Shown in pieces: positions 1 through 5,296 of a stretch of 11,707 nucleotides of DNA (the stretch's first letter is position 1; the number at the start of each line of letters is the position of its first letter). A program made the position numbers and the translations under genes. Location of the stretch: contig PXRQ01000025.1 in NCBI GenBank assembly GCA_003022005.1, positions 1-11,707 on the forward strand. Reading direction: 5' to 3'. Under the pieces are notes generated by a model. The model searched no databases, was not told the DNA's origin, and worked only from the letters and a program-made list of their open reading frames with translations. The stretch comes from Halobacteriales archaeon QS_5_70_15 (GTDB taxonomy: Archaea > Halobacteriota > Halobacteria > Halobacteriales > Haloarculaceae).

Positions 1-489
1 TTTTTCGTATCTGAAATCAAAGCCATGTCGTTGACAGGCATCTTGCAGCGAAGACGATCCATCGATGAGAAACACGGCGTCTTCGACATCGTGTTTCTCC
101 GAGAGTTCCGTCAGAAACGAACGAGCGAGAACCTTCGTTGTTGTCGGTTCAAGCTTTGTATGGAGTAATTCGTTCGTTTCGGGATCGACTGCGGCGTACA
201 GCCAGTACTGCTCATCGTTCAGTCGGATCACGGTCTCGTCAACCGCAACGTGATCCGGATTCCGACCAGATTCGGGCTGTAGATCAGCTTTATGAATCCA
301 GTTATGAACGGTGGATCGAGCACGTTCGACACCGCATATCTCAGGAATAGAGACAGTATTCGAAAGCGAAAGTCCAGCAAGATGCAACTGAATACTGAGC
401 TTCATCAGCGATCGGGGTGTCGCTTCTCGTTCGACAAACTCTACGTTGATCTCGTCTAAACACCCGTTGAGGCGGTCGTTTTCGAGCAT
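1..489 (-). CDS. IS6-family (ISH15-like) transposase, C-terminus beyond window edge
   Basis: This is a DDE transposase that cuts and joins the ends of its own insertion sequence. I translated the minus strand from the ATG at 489-487; it stays open for 163 codons to base 1, so the C-terminal third and the catalytic glutamate are not visible. Visible features are an N-terminal helical region with the segment SLSNTVSIPEICGVERARSTVHNWIHKADLQ split around residues 41-71 (the helix-turn-helix typical of the family), the first catalytic aspartate D84 in DHVAVDET, and the second, D143, in VFLIDGSS. Spacing and context fit haloarchaeal IS6 proteins, which are usually about 200-230 residues. No internal stop is seen in this part, so the copy may be intact. 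Its base composition differs from the neighbouring chromosomal genes, as expected for a mobile element. Confidence 0.88.
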   Translation of the reverse strand, partial: MLENDRLNGCLDEINVEFVEREATPRSLMKLSIQLHLAGLSLSNTVSIPEICGVERARSTVHNWIHKADLQPESGRNPDHVAVDETVIRLNDEQYWLYAAVDPETNELLHTKLEPTTTKVLARSFLTELSEKHDVEDAVFLIDGSSSLQDACQRHGFDFRYEK

Positions 490-490
490 A

Positions 491-510
491 GAGCACTCAG
501 AAAACGTGCC
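491..510. repeat. Putative terminal inverted repeat of the IS6 element
   Basis: On the minus strand the segment starts GGCACGTTTTCTGAGTGC and lies immediately before the transposase ATG (489), the usual place for an IS6 terminal repeat. The matching repeat is outside the window, so only one copy can be seen. If the boundary is right, bases 511-518 would be one copy of the 8-bp target duplication. Confidence 0.45.
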
Positions 511-558
511 GCCTCATCCGTCATCCTTATCTGAACACCACCGACGCCGGGAGGCGCA

Positions 559-568
559 TCTTTTTACC
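559..568 (+). promoter_or_regulatory. TATA box of the TrkA-type gene
   Basis: The A/T-rich stretch TCTTTTTACC is centred about 28 bases before the ATG at 591, the spacing expected for a haloarchaeal leaderless transcript. No Shine-Dalgarno sequence is seen. The box sits only about 50 bases from the proposed insertion sequence boundary, so the insertion could affect upstream control elements. Confidence 0.65.
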
Positions 569-590
569 GTGTCCCGCAGTACCACGCCCC

Positions 591-1280
591 ATGCAGTTCC
601 TCATCGTCGGCTACGGTCGCGTCGGCGGACGGACCGCCGAGATACTCCGCTCGGAGGGCCACAACGTGACGGTGGTCGAGGTGGACCCGGAGAAGGCGGA
701 GACGGCAGAGGACGACGGGTTCGACACGGTCGAGGGGAGCGGCGACGACGAGTCGGTCCTGATGGAGGCGGGTCTCGAGACCGCCGACGCCGTCGGCGGG
801 CTGACGGGGGACCTGCACGTCAACTACGCGGCCTGTACCATCGCCGGCGGGCACGGCTGCCGGACGGTGATGCGGATCGACGAGGACTACCGCGAGGAGA
901 TCTACGACGAGTACGCCTCGCACGTCGACGAGGTGGTCTACCCGGAGCGGCTCGGGGCCGCCGGCGCGAAGACCGCGCTGCTCGGCGGCGATCTGAACGT
1001 CCTCGCGGACCTGACCGAGACGCTCACGGCCGCGAGCGTCCGCATTCCCCCCGATTCGCCGCACGTCGGTCGGCGGGTTGTCTCGCTCGAACTCCCCGGC
1101 AATGCCCGGCTCTACGCCCACGGGCGGGCGAACGAGCCGATGACGATCCCGTTGCCCCGGACCGAGATCGAGCCGGGCGACAGCGTGGCGGTCGTCGCCG
1201 AACAGGACACCCTCGCGGCGGTCCGGGCGGAGATCACCGGCGACGCCGCCGGACCGGACCCCGCCGAAACGGACGCGTGA
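591..1280 (+). CDS. TrkA-family (RCK) NAD-binding potassium-uptake regulator
   Basis: This is a cytoplasmic regulatory subunit of a K+ transporter or channel; RCK proteins sense NAD(H) or other nucleotides and gate a membrane partner. The 229-residue product has an N-terminal Rossmann domain (about 1-115) opening MQFLIVGYGRVGG with the GxGxxG glycines at 7, 9 and 12, and acidic residues E30 and D32 at the end of the second strand that would bind the nucleotide ribose. A linker (about 116-140) leads to a C-terminal TrkA_C-like domain (about 140-218) ending in the strand DSVAVVAEQDTLAAVRAEI. Length fits a single RCK unit. No membrane partner (TrkH or channel) lies in this window, so the target is unknown. 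The start is supported by the TATA box 28 bases upstream. The family is clear; which transporter it serves is inference. Confidence 0.9.
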   Translation: MQFLIVGYGRVGGRTAEILRSEGHNVTVVEVDPEKAETAEDDGFDTVEGSGDDESVLMEAGLETADAVGGLTGDLHVNYAACTIAGGHGCRTVMRIDEDYREEIYDEYASHVDEVVYPERLGAAGAKTALLGGDLNVLADLTETLTAASVRIPPDSPHVGRRVVSLELPGNARLYAHGRANEPMTIPLPRTEIEPGDSVAVVAEQDTLAAVRAEITGDAAGPDPAETDA

Positions 1281-1368
1281 CCGGCGCGGGACAGCGGTGC
1301 CGTGGTGGGCGGGGTTCCGCTCCCGCTCCGAGGTCAACGACGGGTTCGGCGTTGGGCGTCGAGAGGAA

Positions 1369-1389
1369 GGGAAAGGGAAAGGGAAAGGG
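1369..1389 (+). repeat. Purine hexamer tandem repeat (GGGAAA x3.5)
   Basis: Three exact copies of GGGAAA plus a trailing GGG form a strand-asymmetric purine tract in the intergenic region. The flanks (GAGGAA before, GGTACC after) are not repeats. It looks like a simple slippage repeat; no function can be assigned. Confidence 0.85.
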
Positions 1390-1555
1390 TACCGGGCGCG
1401 CGTCGGGGAGGATGGGGATAATCGAGGTCGCCTGCGCGCGCCCGTCGAGACCTCCGGAGTGACGTGACATAAATCCGCGTCAGACGGGCGCGTGACGCCG
1501 CCAGCGGACGGTTCCCGGGAGCCGGAGACCCCCGGGCCGCCCGCCGGAGTTCAGA

Positions 1556-1564
1556 AGCTATACG
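1556..1564 (+). promoter_or_regulatory. TATA box of the aldolase gene
   Basis: AGCTATACG is centred about 28 bases before the ATG at 1588. This spacing predicts a leaderless transcript and is the main reason for choosing the ATG at 1588 over the upstream GTG at 1492. Confidence 0.65.
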
Positions 1565-1587
1565 TGAACCCACCCCGAGCCCCGGGT

Positions 1588-2478
1588 ATGCGAATCACCG
1601 GCACCGGACTCCCGCTCGTGACACCGTTCGACGACGAGTGCGACGTCGACCACGAGAGCCTCGCGGACCTCGTGGGGTGGGTCGAGGAGCGGGGCGTCGA
1701 CTTCATCGTCCCCTGCGGGTCGAACAGCGAGGCGCCGATGCTGAGCGCCGACGAGCACGCCGCCGTCGTCGAGACGGTCTGCGAGGCCGCCTCGGTCCCC
1801 GTGATGGCCGGGACGGGCACGCCCGGCTACGGACCCACCCTCGACCTGACCGAGCGGGCCGCCGACGCCGGGGCCGAGGCCGCGCTCGTCGTCACGCCGT
1901 TCTACTACAGCCACGGCCGGGACGCTCTGGAGTCGTACTACACCGACCTCGCCGACGAGGCGTCGATACCGATCTACCTCTACAGCGTCCCCGCCTACAC
2001 CGACACCGTGATCCACCCCGAGACGGTCGGTCGGCTGGCCGAACACCCCAACGTCGCGGGCATGAAGGACTCCTCCGGGAACGTCGACCGCTTCTACCGG
2101 GAGCTGGACCGGATCGGCGACGCGGAGTTCGACCTGTTCGTCGGCTCGGGCGGCGTCTACGCGCCGGCGCTCGACGCCGGGGCCGCCGGCGGGATCCTCG
2201 CGCTGGCGAACGTCGCGCCGGACCTGGCGAGCGCCATCTACGACCGCCACCGTGCGGGCGACCGCGAGCGGGCCCACGAACTGAACGTTGCCGGCCGCGA
2301 CCTCAACCTCGCGGTCACCGCGACCTACAGCATCCCCGGGCTGAAGGCCGCCATGAAGGCCCGCGGCGCGCCGGCGGGCGAGCTCCGCAGCCCACACCGA
2401 CCCGTGGACGACGGGACCACCGAGGAGTTGGCCGGACTGGTCGAGGAGGCGCTCGCCCCGCTCGAATCGGCGGAGTAG
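1588..2478 (+). CDS. DapA/KDG-aldolase superfamily class I aldolase (DHDPS-like)
   Basis: This is a Schiff-base lyase of the dihydrodipicolinate synthase / 2-keto-3-deoxygluconate aldolase superfamily, which condenses or cleaves pyruvate with an aldehyde. The 296-residue TIM barrel shows GSNSEAPMLS (44-53, matching GTTGESPTLS of DapA), the catalytic tyrosine Y132 in YLYSVP, and the Schiff-base lysine K160 in AGMKDSSGN. Length is normal for the family. DapA has an arginine in the YNVPSRTG motif that holds the substrate carboxylate; here the position is tyrosine (YSVPAYTD, Y137), and the GTTGES loop is changed to GSNSEA. I therefore do not call it DapA: a sugar-acid aldolase or another pyruvate lyase is as likely. 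A strong hairpin follows the stop codon, so it is probably transcribed alone. Confidence 0.88.
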   Translation: MRITGTGLPLVTPFDDECDVDHESLADLVGWVEERGVDFIVPCGSNSEAPMLSADEHAAVVETVCEAASVPVMAGTGTPGYGPTLDLTERAADAGAEAALVVTPFYYSHGRDALESYYTDLADEASIPIYLYSVPAYTDTVIHPETVGRLAEHPNVAGMKDSSGNVDRFYRELDRIGDAEFDLFVGSGGVYAPALDAGAAGGILALANVAPDLASAIYDRHRAGDRERAHELNVAGRDLNLAVTATYSIPGLKAAMKARGAPAGELRSPHRPVDDGTTEELAGLVEEALAPLESAE

Positions 2479-2489
2479 ACGTCTCTCGA

Positions 2490-2544
2490 CTCCAGCTGGA
2501 GGCGATCTCCGGGGTAGCGACTTCCGGCCGCGGAACCGGAGATC
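2490..2544 (+). terminator. Palindrome and bulged hairpin after the aldolase gene
   Basis: Twelve bases after the aldolase stop is a perfect 12-bp palindrome, CTCCAGCTGGAG (2490-2501). It is followed by a long hairpin: GATCTCCGG (2504-2512) pairs with CCGGAGATC (2536-2544), and TTCCG (2522-2526) pairs with CGGAA (2531-2535), giving a 14-bp stem with a 4-base loop and a 9-base bulge on the 5' side. No T-run follows, so termination or 3'-end protection is an inference from position and structure. Confidence 0.5.
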
Positions 2545-2601
2545 CGTCGGGGATAGCGGCGTACCCCGCCGGCCCCGTTTCGTGGGTCCGGCATTCGTAC
2601 C

Positions 2602-3192
2602 GTGCGACAGTATAATTTTTCCGCAGAAATTATATTGTTGTCGGGTCCGGAGACGACGGCCTTCGAGCGTGTCACGTCAGTAATCGACGCGACGACCGAA
2701 CCGGTGTTCGCGTCGGAAATCGCCGAGCCAGCGGCCGTCTCCGAGCCGACGGCGCGTCGCCACCTGAAGTCGCTCGCCGGGGTCGGCCGGATCGAAGCCG
2801 TCGCCGCCGAGCAGGGAACCAAGTACAAGCGCTCGCCGAGCACTCTGGCGATGCGGCGGATCTCGGCACTCCACCGACGGTACTCGAGGGCCGGGCTTCG
2901 GGAGGGAATCGAGGAACTCCGCGAGAAACTTCAGACCCTCCGAGGGAGGCACGGGGTGAACGACCCCGACGACCTCGCCACGACGCTGGACGCCGGTTCG
3001 GACGACTGGACGGACGTCTCCCGGTGGCGCTCGCTCGAGGAGAGCCTGAGGATCGCGAAGGCCGCCCTCTCGCTGTACGACTTCGACCCCGACGACGCCG
3101 GCTCGGTCGACGCCAGAGTCGGGGATGGCGCGTCGGCCAGTGAGCGAACGACGGGGGGGCTCGCCGGGTTCGGTACCGGGACGTCGGCCTGA
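2602..3192 (+). CDS. Winged-helix regulator of a two-gene toxin-antitoxin-like unit (DUF7342-like)
   Basis: This DNA-binding protein is the putative antitoxin/autorepressor of the pair. Numbered from GTG 2602 (196 residues): a winged helix at about 20-78 with recognition helix VSEPTARRHLKSLAGVGRIE and wing GTKYKRSP, a charged coiled coil at about 88-118 (LREGIEELREKLQTLRGRHGV split by one kink), and the segment WTDVSRWRSLEESLRIAKAAL at about 136-156. From memory this matches haloarchaeal ArsR-like proteins labelled DUF7342, often next to small TumE-like proteins. The start is uncertain: GTG 2602 lies upstream of the A/T-rich operator and TATA box, and there is no in-frame ATG before the domain. 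In-frame TTG codons at 2635 and 2638 sit where a leaderless transcript from the 2611-2618 box would begin, so the true start may be there. The stop is six bases before the next gene. Confidence 0.8.
   Translation: MRQYNFSAEIILLSGPETTAFERVTSVIDATTEPVFASEIAEPAAVSEPTARRHLKSLAGVGRIEAVAAEQGTKYKRSPSTLAMRRISALHRRYSRAGLREGIEELREKLQTLRGRHGVNDPDDLATTLDAGSDDWTDVSRWRSLEESLRIAKAALSLYDFDPDDAGSVDARVGDGASASERTTGGLAGFGTGTSA
2608..2637 (+). promoter_or_regulatory. A/T-rich inverted-repeat operator overlapping the TATA box
   Basis: TATAATTT (2611-2618) and AAATTATA (2627-2634) are perfect 8-bp inverted arms separated by 8 bases. The arms extend to 10 of 11 matches (CAGTATAATTT and AAATTATATTG, 2608-2618 and 2627-2637). 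Either arm could serve as a TATA box, predicting transcription starts near 2640 or 2658. The dyad symmetry directly over the promoter fits binding by a dimeric winged-helix repressor, most simply the adjacent gene product; that assignment is inference. Confidence 0.65.
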
Positions 3193-3198
3193 CGGACG

Positions 3199-3653
3199 GT
3201 GTCGTTCGACGAGGACGTGGACGGCGACCTCGGACCGCTCGACGAGTTCGCACTCGACGAGATACGGCAGGTGTTCGGGAGACAGGAACCGCTGGTCGCG
3301 GAGGCCGGCTTCCCCCACCTCATCGATCCTCGGGAATTGAGGATACCCCTCGAAAAAGGGACCGATGACGCAGATGAAGCCCGCTTCGATATCAGATGGT
3401 TCGGGTCCGGGTACTACAGTTTCCACTACACGGACGACGCTGGACGGGATTTCCGATGGGACTACCATCCGAAGAAGGGGGCGCCCGACAAGCACTTCCA
3501 CCCACTACCGAACCCGGAAACGGACGATCCCGAACCGTCGTGTATCACCGTCGAGCAGCCGGAACTGGTCGCACGAGCGGCCCGCAAACTCTGGCGACGG
3601 GCGTTCGACAGGGAGAGTCTCGATCACGTCAACACCGCCGACAACCCCCCTGA
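3199..3653 (+). CDS. Small TumE-like putative toxin component, stop codon displaced
   Basis: This is the partner of the upstream regulator, probably the toxin half of the pair; its biochemical activity is not known to me. It starts at GTG 3199, six bases after the regulator stop. The recognisable core is residues 64-103: DIRWFGSGYYSFHYTDD, then GRDFRWDYHPKKG, then HFHPLP, a pattern of aromatic and histidine residues that I recall from haloarchaeal partners of DUF7342 regulators (TumE/DUF6516-like). Family members end soon after the helix at 120-137, so a length near 150 is expected. The frame has no stop there: it runs on in frame through mch to 4803. A TGA at 3651-3653 lies one frame away, directly after a run of six C bases (3645-3650); one extra C would give a 151-residue protein. 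The end given here assumes that repair. This is either a sequencing error or a real frame loss. Confidence 0.6.
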
Positions 3654-3870
3654 GGGATGCTCGGACACCTCCGGGAACCGGGTCGCGCCATCGGTCGCGG
3701 CTACGATCCGTCCGACTCATCGCTCATACGGTCGTGCGTACCGATTACCCGTGGCCCGGATAGCGGTCGCCAAGGCCCCCACCGACACAGAGGTCGGGGA
3801 CGCAGTCGCGAACGGGGACGTCCTGCCGGGGAGACGAGGACGTTTAGTCGCCCCCGCACGACCGGGCGGT
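3654..3870 (+). other. Spacer between the toxin-like gene and mch
   Basis: These 217 bases are open in the toxin-gene frame, but the translation is rich in R, P and S and resembles no family, so I treat them as non-coding. The only signal seen is the mch TATA box at 3842-3849. No RNA gene is evident. Confidence 0.5.
3842..3849 (+). promoter_or_regulatory. TATA box of mch
   Basis: GTTTAGTC is centred about 26 bases before the ATG at 3871, which predicts a leaderless mch transcript and supports that start over any upstream in-frame codon. Confidence 0.6.
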
Positions 3871-4803
3871 ATGGAGAGTCCCAACGTGATGGCCGTCGAG
3901 CTGGTCGACGAGGCCATCGACTTCGCGGACGAACTCGCGGTCGACGTCCGGGAGCCGGACAACGGCGCGACGGTACTCGATTTCGGCGTCGAGACGGTCG
4001 GGGGTACCGAGGCGGGGCTGCTGCTCGCCGAGATACAGACCGGCGGCCTCGCCACGCCACGGACGGCGATGGGATCGGTCGACGGCGCGCCGCTCACCCA
4101 CGTCGAGCTGGGGACCGACCACCCGGCGCTGGCCCTGCTCTGCTCGCAGAAGGCCGGGTGGGAGCTCTCGATCGAGGGGTTCGAGGGGCTCGGCTCCGGC
4201 CCGGCCCGCGCGCTCGTCGCCGAGGAGGAGGAGTTCGCCCGCACCGGCTACGCCGACGACGCCGACTTCGCCGTCCTCGCCGTCGAGACCGACGCCCTCC
4301 CGGTGGCGGCGGTCGCCGACCACGTCGCCGGGCGGGCGGGCGTCGACCCCGCGGCGACGTTCCTCCCGGTGTTCGCGACCGCCTCGATCACGGGGAGCGT
4401 CACGCTCGCGGCCCGGGCCGCCGAACTCGCGGCGTTCCGGCTGACCGAACTCGGCTACGACCCCCTGGACATGCTCTCGGCGACCGGGCGGGCGCCCGTC
4501 GCGCCCGTCGCGGCCGACGAGGAGGCCGCGATGGCCCGGACGAACGACGCGCTCGCGTACGGGTCCGCGGTCCACCTCACCCTGGCCGAGCCGTTCGACC
4601 GGTTCGACGAGGTGGCCTCGACCGCCCGCGAGGAGTACGGCCGCCCGTTCGCCGAAGTGTTCGAGGAGGCCGACTGGGACTTCGGCGAGGTGCCGCGGGG
4701 CGTGTTCGCCCCCGCGAAGGTCACCATCGACGTGGTCGGCGGGGAAACCCACGTCGTCGGCGAGCGCGACGAGGCGCTGGTGGCCGAGTCGTTCGGGCTC
4801 TGA
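3871..4803 (+). CDS. mch: Methenyltetrahydromethanopterin cyclohydrolase
   Basis: This cytoplasmic enzyme interconverts the methenyl and formyl forms of the pterin C1 carrier (5,10-methenyl plus water to 5-formyl-tetrahydromethanopterin). Haloarchaea are not methanogens but keep mch for C1 metabolism; which carrier it uses in this organism is not shown by sequence. The 310-residue product begins MESPNVMAVELVDEAIDFAD, as haloarchaeal Mch proteins do, and carries the family segments LLLAEIQTGGLAT (50-62), LCSQKAGW (90-97), LGSGPARAL (107-115) and FATASITGSVTLAARA (168-183). Length is normal. The reading frame is open upstream to 3199, but the family start and the TATA box 26 bases before 3871 fix the start. 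One base separates its stop from the next gene's GTG, indicating a shared transcript with the small gene and the HAD hydrolase. Confidence 0.95.
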   Translation: MESPNVMAVELVDEAIDFADELAVDVREPDNGATVLDFGVETVGGTEAGLLLAEIQTGGLATPRTAMGSVDGAPLTHVELGTDHPALALLCSQKAGWELSIEGFEGLGSGPARALVAEEEEFARTGYADDADFAVLAVETDALPVAAVADHVAGRAGVDPAATFLPVFATASITGSVTLAARAAELAAFRLTELGYDPLDMLSATGRAPVAPVAADEEAAMARTNDALAYGSAVHLTLAEPFDRFDEVASTAREEYGRPFAEVFEEADWDFGEVPRGVFAPAKVTIDVVGGETHVVGERDEALVAESFGL

Positions 4804-4804
4804 G

Positions 4805-5296
4805 GTGCCGACGGTGCAGTTCAAGGTCGTCCCCCCGGCACCGGACTCGCTCGGGAATCTCGGGACCGCGCGGCGAGCGATCCCGCTCGTCCCCCGGAGC
4901 GAGACGGACTGCTGTGCCCGCGTGATGGACCGGGCCGGCGTCCCCGCCCGCGACGAGGCCAGGGAGTGGCTCACGTTCATGCGTGCGCTCGGGCTCGTCG
5001 CGGAGGCCGAACGGGGCTACCACCGGACCCGCGAGCCGTTCGAAACCGGGCGGCTGGCGGCGGCGTTCCGCGAGCGGGTCTACGGGGTCGAGGACCTGCT
5101 CGACGCCCTCGACGGCGCGGAGCCGGCGTCGGTCGACGAGGCATTCGAGCGGTTCGTCGACTCGGTCCCCGCCTGGGAACGCCGGCGCCACGCCGACTGG
5201 CGGCGGGTGTGGCGCGAGCGCGCGGGGCGGCTGCTCGACTGGGCGGTCCTGTTCGGTCTCGCCGGACGGGACGGAAGGGGATACGTCCGCCGATGA
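4805..5296 (+). CDS. Unrecognised helical protein in the mch operon
   Basis: I do not recognise this 163-residue protein. It starts at GTG 4805, one base after the mch stop, and its final codon overlaps the ATG of the HAD gene (ATGA), so translation of all three is probably coupled. The N-terminal 25 residues (MPTVQFKVVPPAP...) are probably extended. Residues about 30-80 could form a winged helix: SETDCCARVMDRAGVPARDEA, EWLTFMRALGLVAEAERGYHRT, with GLVAEAERGYHRT like a wing. The rest is helical, rich in R, E and W (ERRRHADWRRVWRERAGRLLDWAVLFGLA), and it ends RGYVRR. Codon use matches its neighbours, so it is a real gene. A DNA- or nucleic-acid-binding role is a weak guess from the fold pattern; no catalytic motif or membrane segment is seen. 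Confidence 0.8.
   Translation: MPTVQFKVVPPAPDSLGNLGTARRAIPLVPRSETDCCARVMDRAGVPARDEAREWLTFMRALGLVAEAERGYHRTREPFETGRLAAAFRERVYGVEDLLDALDGAEPASVDEAFERFVDSVPAWERRRHADWRRVWRERAGRLLDWAVLFGLAGRDGRGYVRR

Larger units (their letters stand above)
1..510 (-). mobile_element. IS6-family insertion sequence, one end only (left part outside window)
   Basis: This is the transposase-start end of an IS6-type element. The transposase reads leftwards off the window edge. The proposed outer boundary is near 510, where the minus strand begins GGCACGTTTTCTGAG, because haloarchaeal IS6 ends as I recall them commonly start GGCAC. The block is visibly richer in A and T than the DNA to its right. The other inverted repeat and the target duplication lie outside the window, so the exact end is inferred. 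Confidence 0.75.
1281..1587. other. Intergenic region with a short tandem repeat and two TATA-like boxes
   Basis: These 307 bases hold no convincing gene; the open frames across them have poor codon pattern. They contain a purine-rich hexamer repeat (1369-1389), one TATA-like stretch around 1467-1474 (CATAAATC) with no obvious start codon at the right distance, and the promoter of the aldolase gene at 1556-1564. The frame of the aldolase extends upstream to a GTG at 1492, but that extension looks non-family and contains the promoter. Confidence 0.6.

Noticed and set aside
446..1462. A 338-residue plus-strand frame overlapping the TrkA-type gene
   Set aside because: It is arginine- and glycine-rich, begins inside the insertion sequence and is out of frame with the clear Rossmann-fold protein.
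1492..1587. N-terminal extension of the aldolase from GTG 1492
   Set aside because: The extra 32 residues are rich in P and G without family resemblance and include the TATA box; the ATG at 1588 gives the normal family start.
3199..4803. A single 534-residue fusion of the toxin-like protein with Mch
   Set aside because: The linker 3654-3870 has no family resemblance, mch has its own TATA box and family-typical ATG at 3871, and a stop lies one base out of frame after a C6 run.
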